Assembly (NCBI GenBank): GCA_020403245.1
Contig: JADBYA010000007.1
Span: 1 to 53,021 of the forward strand
Direction of reading: 5' to 3'
From: Flavobacterium sp.
Lineage (GTDB): Bacteria > Bacteroidota > Bacteroidia > Flavobacteriales > Flavobacteriaceae
DNA: 53,021 nt
The notes beneath the pieces are model-generated. The model made no database searches, was not told the origin of the DNA, and saw only the letters and a list, made by a program, of their open reading frames with translations. A program made the translations under genes and the position numbers. Below, one piece after another: positions 24,544-34,818 of the stretch; positions within the stretch are counted from its first letter, which is position 1, and every line of letters starts with the position of its first letter.

Positions 24544-26022
24544 TTAATATGCCTTTGCAAACAACACTCTACCAACAGATTTTCCGCCCGAAAAAATACA
24601 TTTTCCCTCTTCCTCATCCCTATTTAAAGGTATACAACGAATAGTGGCCTTAGTCAATTCTTTGATTTTCTCTTCTGTTTCAGGAGTTCCATCCCAATGA
24701 GCCGAAATAAATCCGGTTTTATTTTCTAAAACCTCTTTAAACTCTTCAAACGAATTGACCTCAGAAATATGAGAGTTTCTATATTTTAATGCTTTGGTAT
24801 ATAAATCCTTTTGAATTTGTTCTAATAAATCACTAATATAATTAACTGCTCCCTTATTTGAAATAACTTCTTTTGTTAAATTATCACGTCTAGCGATTTC
24901 AAAAGTGCCGTTTTTAATATCTTTTGGTCCTATTGCAATTCTAATTGGAACGCCTTTTAATTCCCATTCAGCAAATTTAAATCCCGGTTTTTGAGTTGTT
25001 CTATTATCAAACTTAATTGAAACTCCAATTTTTTTAAATTGAGTAACTAAATCATTTGCTACTAAAGAGATACTATCAAATTCTTCATCTGTTTTAAAAA
25101 TTGGTACAATTACCACTTGTATAGGAGCCAAATTTGGTGGCAAAACCAATCCATTATCATCAGAATGTGTCATAACTAATGCCCCCATTAATCGAGTAGA
25201 AACTCCCCATGAGGTTCCCCAAACATAGTCTTGTTTTCCTTCTTGATTAGCAAATTTAACGTCAAAAGCTTTAGCAAAATTTTGCCCAAGAAAATGCGAA
25301 GTTCCAGCTTGCAAAGCTTTTCCATCTTGCATTAATGCTTCGATACAGTAAGTTTCTTCAGCGCCAGCAAAACGTTCAGTTTCAGTTTTTAATCCTTTAA
25401 TTACTGGAATCGCCATAAAATTTTCAGCAAATTCTGCATAAACATGCATCATTTTTTCAGATTCTTGAATAGCTTCTGCCTTTGTGGCATGAGCGGTGTG
25501 ACCTTCTTGCCATAAAAACTCAGCAGTTCTGAGAAATAATCTCGTTCTCATTTCCCAACGAACAACATTTGCCCACTGGTTAATTAAAAGTGGTAAATCT
25601 CTATACGATTGCACCCAATTTTTATAGGTTGACCAAATTATAGCCTCGCTGGTTGGACGAACAATTAATTCTTCTTCCAATTTAGCATTTGGGTCAACCA
25701 TTAATTTACCAGGTTTATCGGGATCGTTTTTTAATCTATAATGGGTCACAATAGCACATTCTTTGGCAAAACCTTCTGCATTTTTTTCTTCGGCTTCAAA
25801 CATGCTTTTAGGAACAAAAAGAGGAAAATAAGCATTACTATGACCTGTTTCTTTGAACATTCTATCCAATTCAGCCTGCATTTTTTCCCAAATAGCATAA
25901 CCATATGGCTTGATTACCATACAACCTCTCACACCAGAGTTTTCAGCCAAATCGGCTTTGACAACCAGCTCGTTATACCATTTTGAATAATCTTCACTTC
26001 TTGTAGTAAGGTTCTTGCTCAT
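24544..26022 (-). CDS. proS: Prolyl-tRNA synthetase (archaeal/eukaryotic-type, ProS type 3)
   Basis: 492 residues. Charges tRNA-Pro with proline in the cytoplasm. The length and the absence of the roughly 180-residue editing insertion put it in the short class used by Bacteroidota. Class II motifs are visible: motif 1 region around [17 protein letters not shown], motif 2 [23 protein letters not shown] (split here as [12 protein letters not shown] and [11 protein letters not shown]), and motif 3 [16 protein letters not shown]. The C-terminal zinc-like domain ends in [18 protein letters not shown]. Start ATG at 26022 fits family starts. Confidence 0.96.
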   Translation of the reverse strand: MSKNLTTRSEDYSKWYNELVVKADLAENSGVRGCMVIKPYGYAIWEKMQAELDRMFKETGHSNAYFPLFVPKSMFEAEEKNAEGFAKECAIVTHYRLKNDPDKPGKLMVDPNAKLEEELIVRPTSEAIIWSTYKNWVQSYRDLPLLINQWANVVRWEMRTRLFLRTAEFLWQEGHTAHATKAEAIQESEKMMHVYAEFAENFMAIPVIKGLKTETERFAGAEETYCIEALMQDGKALQAGTSHFLGQNFAKAFDVKFANQEGKQDYVWGTSWGVSTRLMGALVMTHSDDNGLVLPPNLAPIQVVIVPIFKTDEEFDSISLVANDLVTQFKKIGVSIKFDNRTTQKPGFKFAEWELKGVPIRIAIGPKDIKNGTFEIARRDNLTKEVISNKGAVNYISDLLEQIQKDLYTKALKYRNSHISEVNSFEEFKEVLENKTGFISAHWDGTPETEEKIKELTKATIRCIPLNRDEEEGKCIFSGGKSVGRVLFAKAY

Positions 26023-26085
26023 CTTATGTAGTTTGGCACAAAAATTGTTTAACTTATTTTAACTAAATAGTTTGGCAAAACTAAC

Positions 26086-26093
26086 TATTTTTG
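26086..26093 (+). promoter_or_regulatory. Promoter -7 box TATTTTTG
   Basis: Exact TAnnTTTG, 29 bases before ATG 26123. A TTTG lies 11 bases upstream, shorter than usual. Confidence 0.5.
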
Positions 26094-26122
26094 TATTGTT
26101 CAACAATAAAAATGCTATAGAT

Positions 26123-27031
26123 ATGAAAACTAATTATTTTTTCTCACAAAGATTATCCATTTATGTATTTCTTGGATCTTTTTCTATTATAATTTCCTCA
26201 TGTAGTTCCTATCAAAATAGTTCATATTATGATAATGATGGCATTTATGGTGTTGCACAGAATGCAAATATAACGGATAACTCTAACCAAAACACTCAGA
26301 GCAATAAATACCAAGAGTATTTTAGTGAATTGAATAATAACGCTCAAAACTTTACTAGGGTTGATACATACAATTCAACAAATAGAGATTCTATTTCAAA
26401 CAATGCCGCTTGGGGAAGCAACCCTCAGACTGTAGCCGTAAACGTTTATGATAACGATTGGGGTTGGAGTTACTGGAATAATTACTGGTATGGTAGTTAT
26501 TGGGGTTGGGGCGGCATGTGGGGACCAAACTGGGGTTGGGGTGGTATGTGGGGACCAAACTGGGGTTGGGGCACAGGTTTCTGGGGACCAAACTGGGGCT
26601 GGGGTTGGAATAATTGGTATGGAAATAATAATTGGTGCGGTGGTTATTACAACAACTATTACCATTCGTATGCTGGAGGAAGAAGAGGTTCTGCTTACAA
26701 TGGTAATATAGCAAGCGGTAGAGGAACAAATTCAAGAATTTCAAACAACTATAATTCTAGAAACAATAATGGTATTTCAACAAGAAACAATAGCTTTAAT
26801 AATGTAAGATCCTCAAATAATTCTACAAGAACAAATTCAAATTCAACAAGAACAAATTCAAATTCGACAAGAAATAACGTTAGAACGCAAACATCATCAC
26901 CAACACGTACTTATTCGCCAAGCTCAAGTAATTATGGTGGAGGCCGTTCATCTGGTGGTGGAAGTTTTGGTGGTGGAAGATCATCTGGAGGTGGTGGTGG
27001 CGGTCGTTCTGGCGGTGGTGGAAGAAGATAA
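26123..27031 (+). CDS. Low-complexity Trp/Gly/Asn-rich lipoprotein
   Basis: 302 residues from ATG 26123; the frame extends upstream to 26072, but the promoter box falls inside that extension. Signal peptide with lipobox IISSC, lipidated Cys27. The middle (about 110-190) is a Trp-Gly repeat region with three near-copies of the WGPNWGWG unit, then Asn/Tyr clusters, then Ser/Asn/Thr repeats (three NSNSTRTNS-type units), and a Gly/Ser/Arg tail of GGGRSSGGG units. No catalytic motif is visible. Similar proteins lie near proS in other flavobacteria, to my recollection, without assigned function. Probably a surface or cell-envelope structural lipoprotein. Confidence 0.7.
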   Translation: MKTNYFFSQRLSIYVFLGSFSIIISSCSSYQNSSYYDNDGIYGVAQNANITDNSNQNTQSNKYQEYFSELNNNAQNFTRVDTYNSTNRDSISNNAAWGSNPQTVAVNVYDNDWGWSYWNNYWYGSYWGWGGMWGPNWGWGGMWGPNWGWGTGFWGPNWGWGWNNWYGNNNWCGGYYNNYYHSYAGGRRGSAYNGNIASGRGTNSRISNNYNSRNNNGISTRNNSFNNVRSSNNSTRTNSNSTRTNSNSTRNNVRTQTSSPTRTYSPSSSNYGGGRSSGGGSFGGGRSSGGGGGGRSGGGGRR

Positions 27032-27111
27032 TAATTTATAGTACACATCTTTTACCTTTTTCTTTGAAAACATGAATTCATGGATTTTAAACAAAAAAAT
27101 AAAAACAAAAT

Positions 27112-28659
27112 ATGAAAAAGTTTTTTTTAATTAATCTTATGGTATTGACATTTTCTGTTGTTTATTCGCAAGAAGTTTCAGATGCTTTACGATATTCTCA
27201 AAACAATTTAAACGGAACAGCCAGATTTAGAGCTTTAAGTGGAGCATTTGGTGCTCTTGGTGGAGATTTATCCTCAATCAATGTAAATCCTGCTGGTTCT
27301 GCAGTATTCAATAACAATCAATTTGGGTCAACAATAAGCAATTTCAGCACAAAAAATAATTCTAATTATTTTGGAACAAGCACTTCTGAATGTGACAGTA
27401 CTTTTGACCTAAATCAAGCTGGAATGGTTTTTGTCTTTAAAAATCAAAACACAAAAAGTGAATGGAAAAAATTTAGTTTGGCTCTAAATTATGAAAATGC
27501 AAATAATTTTGACAACTCCACTTTTAGTTCTGGAACTAATCCAAACAATTCAATTGATAAGTATTTCTTGTATTATGCCAACCAGAATGGAGGTGTTTCG
27601 GTTTCAAATTTACAATTGCAATCAGGCGAAACAATAAGTTCTTTATATGGTTTTTTAGGTTCTGATCCAACTCTTGGATTTGGCGCACAACAAGCTTTTC
27701 TGGGCTTTCAAGGATTCATTATTGATCCGGCTGCGAATTATAATGAAATATCAAACAGAAATTATGTATCATTAGTTCCTAATGGTGGAAATTATTACCA
27801 AGAGAATTATTTTACTTCGAATGGTTATAATGGCAAGTTGAATTTCAATTTTGCCACACAGTATAAAGATTTCCTCTATTTAGGTGTTAATTTGAATTCT
27901 CATTTTACTGATTATTCTCAATACACCAGTTTTTATGAAAGAAATAATCAAGTATCAAATGAAATCAGAATAAACAGACTTCAATTCGACAATAGATTAT
28001 ATACTTATGGAAATGGATTTTCATTTCAAGTTGGAGCTATTGCAAAGGTTACTAAAGAATTTCGCTTAGGTTTGGCTTATGAATCTCCGACTTGGTATAC
28101 ATTAAATGATGAATTAAGTCAAAGTTTAGTTGGTATTAGCAGTAGTACTAGTGGAGAATTATCACCAGATATAATAGATCCTCGTGTCACCATGATATAT
28201 GATAGATATAAAATACAAACTCCCGATAAAATAACTGGAAGTTTAGCTTATGTTTTTGGAAATCAAGGATTAATAAGTTTTGATGTTGCCTATAAAAATT
28301 ATAGTAACATAACTCTTAGTCCAACAAACCAATTTAGAAATTTAAATACCACCATTTCAAATACACTTACCAATTCGGCTGAATTTAGAGTTGGTGCCGA
28401 GAAAAAAATAAAACAATTGAGCTTAAGAGCTGGTTATCGATTTGAAGAAAGTCCCTATAAAAACACAAAAACTATGGGCAATTTAAATGGATATTCTGGA
28501 GGATTGGGATATAATTTTGGAAATACAAAAGTTGATTTGTCCTACTCACATACCAAGAGAAATTATCAACAACAATTCTTCTCACAGGGATTTACAGACA
28601 GTGCAAATATTGAAGCCATTACTAATAATTTTAGTTTAACCTTTTTATTTGAACTATAA
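27112..28659 (+). CDS. Outer-membrane transporter, OmpP1/FadL family
   Basis: 515 residues, with a signal peptide at about 1-19 ending VVYSQ. The mature N-terminus carries the family hallmark ALRYSQNNLNGTARFRALSG, then GAFGALGGDLSSINVNPAGS, which forms the plug and first strands of FadL-type barrels for hydrophobic substrates. The rest is amphipathic beta strands ending in FSLTFLFEL, a typical C-terminal aromatic closure. The substrate is unknown; fatty acids or other hydrophobics are the family norm. Confidence 0.88.
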   Translation: MKKFFLINLMVLTFSVVYSQEVSDALRYSQNNLNGTARFRALSGAFGALGGDLSSINVNPAGSAVFNNNQFGSTISNFSTKNNSNYFGTSTSECDSTFDLNQAGMVFVFKNQNTKSEWKKFSLALNYENANNFDNSTFSSGTNPNNSIDKYFLYYANQNGGVSVSNLQLQSGETISSLYGFLGSDPTLGFGAQQAFLGFQGFIIDPAANYNEISNRNYVSLVPNGGNYYQENYFTSNGYNGKLNFNFATQYKDFLYLGVNLNSHFTDYSQYTSFYERNNQVSNEIRINRLQFDNRLYTYGNGFSFQVGAIAKVTKEFRLGLAYESPTWYTLNDELSQSLVGISSSTSGELSPDIIDPRVTMIYDRYKIQTPDKITGSLAYVFGNQGLISFDVAYKNYSNITLSPTNQFRNLNTTISNTLTNSAEFRVGAEKKIKQLSLRAGYRFEESPYKNTKTMGNLNGYSGGLGYNFGNTKVDLSYSHTKRNYQQQFFSQGFTDSANIEAITNNFSLTFLFEL

Positions 28660-28681
28660 TAAAAAAAAAACTCAAAATTCC

Positions 28682-28708
28682 AACCACTTCGATTGAAGTG
28701 GTTTTTTT
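28682..28708 (+). terminator. Terminator after the FadL-family gene
   Basis: AACCACTTC, loop GATT, GAAGTGGTT followed by a run of T. Confidence 0.9.
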
Positions 28709-28751
28709 GTTTTAAAAGATTGACTAATAAATAAAATTGAAATAAAAAGAG

Positions 28752-28759
28752 TAATTTTG
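28752..28759 (+). promoter_or_regulatory. rimO promoter -7 box TAATTTTG
   Basis: Exact TAnnTTTG, 29 bases before ATG 28789. A TTG at 28737-28739 is only 12 bases upstream. Confidence 0.5.
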
Positions 28760-28788
28760 CACTCCTTTTAAACAGATAGGATTAAAAC

Positions 28789-30090
28789 ATGAGAACTAAG
28801 TCTTTAAAGAAAAATAAAATCAATGTTATCACCCTTGGGTGTTCCAAAAACACTTATGATAGTGAAGTTTTGATGGGCCAACTAAAAGCCAACGGAAAAG
28901 ATGTAGTGCATGAACAAGAGGGAAACATTGTAGTGATTAACACTTGTGGTTTTATTGATAATGCCAAAGCTGAGTCGATAAATACTATTCTTGAGTATGC
29001 CGATAAAAAGGAACGTGGTATAGTTGACAAAGTTTTTGTTACTGGATGTTTATCAGAAAGATACAGACCCGACTTAGAAAAAGAAATTCCCAATGTTGAC
29101 CAATATTTTGGCACAACAGAATTGCCACTTTTACTAAAAGCACTCGGTGCCGATTACAAGCACGAATTGCTTGGAGAAAGAATTACAACCACTCCCAAAA
29201 ACTATGCTTATTTAAAAATAGCTGAAGGTTGTGACAGACCTTGTAGTTTTTGTGCAATTCCTTTAATGCGAGGAAAACATGTGTCTCAGTCTATTGAAAA
29301 GTTGGTAAATGAAGCTAAAGGATTGGCAAAAAATGGTGTGAAAGAGTTAATACTTATAGCACAAGATTTGACCTATTATGGTTTGGATTTATACAAAAAA
29401 AGAAACCTTGCTGAGTTGTTAGAAAATTTAGTAAAAGTGGAAGGAATTGAATGGATTCGTTTGCATTATGCGTTCCCTACTGGTTTTCCAATGGATGTTT
29501 TGGATTTGATGAAACGCGAGCCAAAAATTTGTAATTACATAGATATTCCGTTACAACATATTTCAAATAACATTTTGAAATCGATGCGACGCGGAACTAC
29601 CAAAGAAAAAACTACAAAGCTTATACAGGATTTTCGTGCTGCTGTTCCAGGAATGACTATTAGAACTACATTGATAGTGGGTTATCCGGGAGAAACTCAG
29701 GAAGATTTTGAAATAATGCGCGACTGGATACAAGAAATAAAGTTTGAACGATTGGGTTGTTTTACCTATTCTCATGAAGAAAACACCCATGCCTATTTAT
29801 TAGAAGATGATGTTCCCGAAGAAGTAAAACAAGCACGTGCCGCTGAAATCATGGAAATACAGTCTCAAATATCTTGGGATTTAAATCAAGAAAAAATTGG
29901 AAAAAAATTCAAATGTATTATCGACCGAAAAGAAGGACAATACTTTGTTGGCAGAACCGAATTTGACAGTCCCGATGTGGATAATGAAGTGCTTATTGAT
30001 GCTTCAAAATTTTATGTGAAAACTGGCGATTTTGTATATGTAAAAATCTTTGATGCTACAGAATTTGATTTATATGGTGAGCCATTATAA
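28789..30090 (+). CDS. rimO: Ribosomal protein S12 methylthiotransferase RimO
   Basis: 433 residues. Radical SAM enzyme that adds a methylthio group to Asp of ribosomal protein S12. Seen: the N-terminal UPF0004 domain with its cluster cysteines C18, C53 and C87, the radical SAM triad C148-x3-C152-x2-C155 (GCDRPCSFCAIP), and a C-terminal TRAM domain (from about residue 370). The motif MRGKHVSQS and the absence of MiaB features favour RimO over MiaB. All six cluster cysteines are present. It converges with the carboxylase operon. Confidence 0.96.
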   Translation: MRTKSLKKNKINVITLGCSKNTYDSEVLMGQLKANGKDVVHEQEGNIVVINTCGFIDNAKAESINTILEYADKKERGIVDKVFVTGCLSERYRPDLEKEIPNVDQYFGTTELPLLLKALGADYKHELLGERITTTPKNYAYLKIAEGCDRPCSFCAIPLMRGKHVSQSIEKLVNEAKGLAKNGVKELILIAQDLTYYGLDLYKKRNLAELLENLVKVEGIEWIRLHYAFPTGFPMDVLDLMKREPKICNYIDIPLQHISNNILKSMRRGTTKEKTTKLIQDFRAAVPGMTIRTTLIVGYPGETQEDFEIMRDWIQEIKFERLGCFTYSHEENTHAYLLEDDVPEEVKQARAAEIMEIQSQISWDLNQEKIGKKFKCIIDRKEGQYFVGRTEFDSPDVDNEVLIDASKFYVKTGDFVYVKIFDATEFDLYGEPL

Positions 30091-30137
30091 AATACTCTAA
30101 ATTTTGTTTGTAAAATAACTTTTCAATTGGGCCAATT

Positions 30138-31679
30138 TTATAATGGAATGTTTCCATGTTTTCGTTTGGGCAGAACGACTTCTTTATTTTCGAGCATGCT
30201 GAAAGCTTTTAACAATTTTCTTCTTGTATCTTTTGGCAAAATCACCTCATCAATAAATCCTCTTTGAGCAGCAGTATAGGGATTAGCAAACAATTCGGCA
30301 TATTCATTTTCTTTTTCTAATAATTTTGTCACAGGATCAGCCGCTTCACTAATCTCTTTTTTGAAGATAATTTCAGATGCTCCTTTTGCTCCCATAACAG
30401 CAATTTCAGCAGTTGGCCAAGCAAAATTCATATCAGCTCCAATATGTTTTGAATTCATTACATCATAGGCACCACCATAAGCTTTTCTAGTTATAACGGT
30501 AACTTTTGGAACAGTAGCTTCGCTCAAAGCATACAATAATTTTGCTCCGTGAACAATAATTCCGTTCCATTCCTGATCAGTTCCTGGCAAGAAACCGGGA
30601 ACATCTACTAGAACCAGTAACGGAATATTAAAACAATCACAAAAACGTGTAAATCGAGCCGCTTTGACAGAACTTTTCACGTCCAAGCAACCCGCCAAAA
30701 ATTTCGGATTATTGGCAACAACACCTATACTTCGACCGCCAAGTCTAGCAAAACCTACAACTATATTTTCGGCATATGCAGCATGAATTTCAAAAAAGGA
30801 ATCTTCGTCAATAATTCCATTGATAACATCATGCATATCATAGGGTTTATTGGCATTAACAGGAACAATAGTTTCTAGTTGCTCCCGAATTTCGTGATCT
30901 AAAACATAAGGAATCTTTGGTGTAACTTCTTTATTGTTTTGTGGAATATAACTCAAAAGTCTTTTTATGTCTTCCAAACATTCAATTCCGTTTGGGGAAG
31001 TAATATGCGCCACACCTGATTTGGTAGAATGGGTAATCGCTCCACCCAATTCTTCTGCAGTAACTTCTTCATTCGTAACTGTTTTTACAACATTTGGACC
31101 CGTTACAAACATATAACTGTTATTTTCTACCATCATCGTAAAATCAGTCATAGCTGGAGAATAAACAGCACCGCCAGCACATGGTCCCATTATAGCTGAA
31201 ATTTGTGGAATAACGCCACTGGATTGTACATTTCTATAAAAAATATCGGCATAGCCCCCCAAAGACCGAACACCTTCCTGAATTCGAGCGCCACCAGAAT
31301 CATTTAGTCCTATCATTGGTGCACCATTTCGAACTGCCATATCCATCACTTTACAAATCTTTTCGGCATGCGTCTCTGATAAAGCACCACCAAAAACCGT
31401 AAAATCTTGTGCAAAAATATAAACTAATCTTCCGTTAATTGTACCATAACCAGTGATGACCCCATCTCCAAAATAGATTTCTTTTTCCATTCCAAAATCG
31501 GTAGTACGATGCGTAACCAACATCCCAATTTCCTCAAAAGAACCTTCATCAAGTAAATATTCTACTCGTTCACGAGCGGTTAATTTTTTCTTTTCGTGCT
31601 GTTTCGCAATTCTATTTTCGCCTCCACCCAATTTGGCTAAAGCTATTTTATCGTTGAGTATTTTTATTTTATTTTCCAT
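30138..31679 (-). CDS. pccB: Acyl-CoA carboxylase carboxyltransferase subunit (propionyl-CoA carboxylase beta)
   Basis: 513 residues. Transfers CO2 from biotin to an acyl-CoA; propionyl-CoA to methylmalonyl-CoA is the usual reaction of this subfamily. Seen: N-terminal [19 protein letters not shown], the crotonase-fold oxyanion regions GGARIQEGV and [16 protein letters not shown], and the C-terminal [14 protein letters not shown] and [13 protein letters not shown] motifs. It is the last gene of a three-gene operon (carrier, biotin carboxylase, carboxyltransferase). No T-run terminator is obvious between it and convergent rimO. Confidence 0.92.
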   Translation of the reverse strand: MENKIKILNDKIALAKLGGGENRIAKQHEKKKLTARERVEYLLDEGSFEEIGMLVTHRTTDFGMEKEIYFGDGVITGYGTINGRLVYIFAQDFTVFGGALSETHAEKICKVMDMAVRNGAPMIGLNDSGGARIQEGVRSLGGYADIFYRNVQSSGVIPQISAIMGPCAGGAVYSPAMTDFTMMVENNSYMFVTGPNVVKTVTNEEVTAEELGGAITHSTKSGVAHITSPNGIECLEDIKRLLSYIPQNNKEVTPKIPYVLDHEIREQLETIVPVNANKPYDMHDVINGIIDEDSFFEIHAAYAENIVVGFARLGGRSIGVVANNPKFLAGCLDVKSSVKAARFTRFCDCFNIPLLVLVDVPGFLPGTDQEWNGIIVHGAKLLYALSEATVPKVTVITRKAYGGAYDVMNSKHIGADMNFAWPTAEIAVMGAKGASEIIFKKEISEAADPVTKLLEKENEYAELFANPYTAAQRGFIDEVILPKDTRRKLLKAFSMLENKEVVLPKRKHGNIPL

Positions 31680-31756
31680 TATTTTTTTGTTTCAAGTTTA
31701 AAGCTTCAGGTTTCAAGTTCAGTCTTAATACTTAATACTAAAATCTTAATACTTTT

Positions 31757-33205
31757 TTAAATCGGCAATCGTAAGATTTTTTTTTCGGCAACGTATCGTT
31801 TCAAAGCAATCATGGCAGCAATTTCGGCTTCCAAATCTAAATTAGCTTTCAGCTTTTCAGGACTATAATACGCTTTTACAAAACCAGTATCAAAATTTCC
31901 TGAACGAAAAGCTTCGTGTTCCATTACAAATTTCCCGAATGGCAACGTAGTGGCAACACCTTCAACATGATAATCATCTATAGCTTTTATCATCAACTCG
32001 ATAGATTCCTCACGAGTTTTTCCATAAGTTACTAATTTAGATAACATTGGGTCGTAATAAATTGGTACTTCCATTCCTTCTTCAATTCCGTTATCAACTC
32101 GAATTCCTTCGCCTATCGGAATTTTATAAGTACTTAAAAAACCCACATTAGGCAAGAAATCATTCATAGAATCTTCAGCATATACCCGAAGTTCCATGGC
32201 ATGACCTTTAATTTTTAAATCTTCTTGTTTGATCGTTAATGCTTCTCCACGAGCTACACGAATTTGCAATTCAACCAAATCCAATCCAGAAATCATTTCC
32301 GTTACTGGGTGTTCCACTTGCAAACGCGTATTCATTTCCAGAAAATAGAAATTGTGCTTATCATCCATCAAAAACTCAACAGTTCCAGCACCAATATAAT
32401 CACATGCACGAGCCACTTTTACTGCTGCTTCACCCATTTCTTCTCGTTTCTCTGGAGTTAAAATAGATGATGGTGCTTCTTCTACTACTTTTTGATGCCG
32501 ACGCTGAATACTACATTCTCTTTCAAAAACATACAACACATTGCCGTGACTATCGGCCATAATTTGAATTTCTATATGACGTGGTTTGGTTACATATTTT
32601 TCTATAAAAACCGAACCATCACCAAAAGCAGAAGTGGCTTCACTGATGGCACGATTCATTTGGGATTCAAAATCTTCCTCTCTTTCTACTATTCGCATTC
32701 CTTTTCCGCCACCTCCAGCAGATGCTTTAATCAAAATGGGGAATCCAACTTCTTTGGCTGTTTTTTTGGCTTCATCTAAATCAGTAATGGCATGATCAAC
32801 ACCAGGAACCATGGGAATATTATATTGCATTACGGCTTCTTTGGCAGCTAATTTGCTTCCCATCATTTCAATAGCTTTGGATTTTGGACCAATGAAAATG
32901 ATGTTATTTTTTTCGCATTCCTCTGCAAAAGCAGCATTTTCACTCAGAAAACCATAACCAGGATGAACGGCATCTACTCCTAAATCTTTACAAACTTCAA
33001 TGATTGTATCACCACGCAAATACGATTGACTTGAAGCTGCTTCGCCAATACAAACCGCTTCATCTCCATATTTTACATGCAGTGCATTTCTATCGGCAGT
33101 TGAAAAAACGGCTACTGTCTTAATACCCATTTTCTTTGCCGTTTTCATTACTCTAATGGCAATTTCACCGCGATTGGCAACTAATATTTTTTTGATTTCT
33201 TTCAT
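31757..33205 (-). CDS. accC: Biotin carboxylase subunit of acyl-CoA carboxylase
   Basis: 482 residues. ATP-grasp enzyme that carboxylates biotin on the carrier subunit. Seen: the N-terminal KILVANRGEIAIRVMKTAKK, glycine-rich ATP loop KASAGGGGKGMR, the ERECSIQRRHQK region, the active-site EMNTRLQVEHPVTE, and C-terminal biotin carboxylase domain. It sits 77 bases before pccB and 71 bases after the carrier gene. The short gaps contain related AT-rich phrases (CTTAATACT) but no terminator. Confidence 0.95.
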   Translation of the reverse strand: MKEIKKILVANRGEIAIRVMKTAKKMGIKTVAVFSTADRNALHVKYGDEAVCIGEAASSQSYLRGDTIIEVCKDLGVDAVHPGYGFLSENAAFAEECEKNNIIFIGPKSKAIEMMGSKLAAKEAVMQYNIPMVPGVDHAITDLDEAKKTAKEVGFPILIKASAGGGGKGMRIVEREEDFESQMNRAISEATSAFGDGSVFIEKYVTKPRHIEIQIMADSHGNVLYVFERECSIQRRHQKVVEEAPSSILTPEKREEMGEAAVKVARACDYIGAGTVEFLMDDKHNFYFLEMNTRLQVEHPVTEMISGLDLVELQIRVARGEALTIKQEDLKIKGHAMELRVYAEDSMNDFLPNVGFLSTYKIPIGEGIRVDNGIEEGMEVPIYYDPMLSKLVTYGKTREESIELMIKAIDDYHVEGVATTLPFGKFVMEHEAFRSGNFDTGFVKAYYSPEKLKANLDLEAEIAAMIALKRYVAEKKILRLPI

Positions 33206-33276
33206 TTATATTGAATTTATTTCAGCATTTCCACTTTTTGCAAAGTCTAATTACTTACTACTTTTATCTTAATACT

Positions 33277-33762
33277 CTATTCAAACTCAATTAACAATTG
33301 TCCTTTGTCTACTGCATGACCTTTTTCTACAGCGATAGACTTGATTACACCATCACGAGGTGAAAGGAAACTGTTTTCCATTTTCATCGCTTCAAGGATT
33401 AATAACGGATCATTTTCTTTGACTGATTGACCAATCTCAACACTAATTTCAAGAATTAATCCCGGCATTGGTGCTTTGATGGCATTAATAACTTTTGTTC
33501 TACCTCGCTCTATTCCCATGCTTTTGATAAGAATATCTAAATCGTCTTCAATGACTACTTCATACCTATTGTTGTTTAACTTAATGATGTATTTTTTGGC
33601 TAAAAAATCGGCAGAAACGATTTCTGCTGTATAAGGAATATGATTTTTTAAAACATGGAACTTGTCTTTTTCCACAGTAACAACATCAAAATTTTGGAGG
33701 TTACTTTCAGATAAATCAATTGAAGTATTATGATTTACAGTTAACTTATAATTATTGCTCAT
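33277..33762 (-). CDS. Biotin carboxyl carrier subunit of acyl-CoA carboxylase
   Basis: 161 residues. Carries biotin on Lys127 in the canonical EAMKMEN motif inside the C-terminal biotinyl-lipoyl domain (about 92-161, beginning INAIKAPMPGLI). The N-terminal 90 residues form the linker domain seen in stand-alone carriers of Bacteroidota propionyl-CoA carboxylases. First gene of the operon. The three genes together make a complete enzyme, so propionate/odd-chain or branched amino-acid catabolism through methylmalonyl-CoA is the likely use. Confidence 0.92.
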   Translation of the reverse strand: MSNNYKLTVNHNTSIDLSESNLQNFDVVTVEKDKFHVLKNHIPYTAEIVSADFLAKKYIIKLNNNRYEVVIEDDLDILIKSMGIERGRTKVINAIKAPMPGLILEISVEIGQSVKENDPLLILEAMKMENSFLSPRDGVIKSIAVEKGHAVDKGQLLIEFE

Positions 33763-33860
33763 ATTGATTGGATATTATAGGAAGTAAATTTAGGAAAAGA
33801 AAACGTTTTAGGAACTGATAATTATCAGATATTTGGATAAATAATATAGTTTTTAAAGGC

Positions 33861-33888
33861 AAAAAACTCCAACAATAAAGTTGGAGTT
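33861..33888 (-). terminator. Terminator of the YceI operon
   Basis: On the minus strand AACTCCAAC, loop TTTATT, GTTGGAGTT followed by six T. It ends the four-gene operon at 33913-36081. Confidence 0.9.
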
Positions 33889-33912
33889 CTGTAAACAGTT
33901 TGTGATAATAAA

Positions 33913-34458
33913 TTATACTTTCTTTTCTAAATCGAATTTTAAATCAATTTCTACAGATTCTGCGATTTTACTTTTTACCACTGATGGTATTTTGATATTG
34001 TAATCTAATGGTTTTACTTTAAAAGTAGAAGTTGCAACAAGCTTTTCACCAGATTGTAAAAATGTGATTTTGATTTTTACTTTTTTAGTTACTCCATGTA
34101 AAGTCAAATCGCCTTCAACATCAAAACTTGCTTTACCAGATGACAATTTAGTTTCATCAAAATTGGTCACTTTTCCTTTAAAAGTAGCTTTTGGAAACTT
34201 ATCACTTTCAATGTAATTTTCATTAAAATGCTCTTCCATTAAAGGCACTTTGAATCGGAACGCTTTAACCAAAGCCAAAGCAGCAATTTCGCCTGTTGAT
34301 TTGTCAAAAATGCAAGATGCTGTATTGTTTTTGGCTGCAATTTCCTCAAAAGCGGGCATTGATGCTTCAAATTTTATTTCTCCAGAACGAGTAATCATCT
34401 TTTGAGAAAACAAGTAAGTAGAGAATAACAGTCCAACGAATAATAACATCTTTTTCAT
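33913..34458 (-). CDS. YceI-family periplasmic lipid-binding protein
   Basis: 181 residues from ATG 34458; the frame reaches 34491, but that overlaps the previous gene and precedes the signal peptide. Signal peptide 1-18 (KKMLLFVGLLFSTYLFSQ). The YceI lipocalin-like barrel is recognisable from RSGEIKFEASMP, then FPKATFKGKVTNF, LTLHGVTKKVKI and the closing KIPSVVKSKIAESVEIDL. Members bind polyisoprenoids such as quinone-like lipids in the periplasm. Last gene of an operon with a cytochrome c-type lipoprotein 10 bases upstream. Confidence 0.9.
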   Translation of the reverse strand: MKKMLLFVGLLFSTYLFSQKMITRSGEIKFEASMPAFEEIAAKNNTASCIFDKSTGEIAALALVKAFRFKVPLMEEHFNENYIESDKFPKATFKGKVTNFDETKLSSGKASFDVEGDLTLHGVTKKVKIKITFLQSGEKLVATSTFKVKPLDYNIKIPSVVKSKIAESVEIDLKFDLEKKV

Positions 34459-34468
34459 AGCATTTTTT

Positions 34469-34816
34469 TTAATTTGGATAACCGTTAGCAACCCATTTTT
34501 TTATTGTATTTATTCTGTTTTGTGGCATTCTACCTGTTTGCGGCATAACTCCTCCACAGGATTGGTCATCAATTCTACAAATCATATTTCCATTTTCTGC
34601 AGCATCTCTTACTTGAGCATAGGTTTCCATTGTAGGTAATTCAGCAGCAACTGCACTATGACATGCTAAACAATTGTTCTCAATAATAGGCTTTACATTT
34701 TTTGTATAGGTTGGATTAGCAACTTCTCCAGAAATTTCTTCATAAGTTTTAGAATCACATGAGAACCCGATAATGCATACAATCATGAATACGATTAAAA
34801 ATTTAAATGTTTTCAT
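34469..34816 (-). CDS. Monohaem cytochrome c-type lipoprotein
   Basis: 115 residues. Lipoprotein signal with lipobox GFSC, lipidated Cys20. One haem-binding motif CLACH (C49, C52, H53), with a Met-rich segment MPQTGRMPQ that may supply the distal ligand. The pattern NVKPIIENNCLACHS and the ending KKWVANGYPN are typical of flavobacterial c-type cytochromes of the PF13442/planctomycete-cytochrome type. Presumably membrane-anchored in the periplasm and an electron carrier. It starts 2 bases after the stop of the DUF5777 gene. Confidence 0.9.
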   Translation of the reverse strand: MKTFKFLIVFMIVCIIGFSCDSKTYEEISGEVANPTYTKNVKPIIENNCLACHSAVAAELPTMETYAQVRDAAENGNMICRIDDQSCGGVMPQTGRMPQNRINTIKKWVANGYPN

Positions 34817-34818
34817 AT

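Noticed and set aside
26391..26744. Overlapping frames on both strands in the Trp-Gly region
   Set aside because: Low-complexity GC-rich repeats open extra frames; the lipoprotein frame has a signal peptide and promoter, the others do not.
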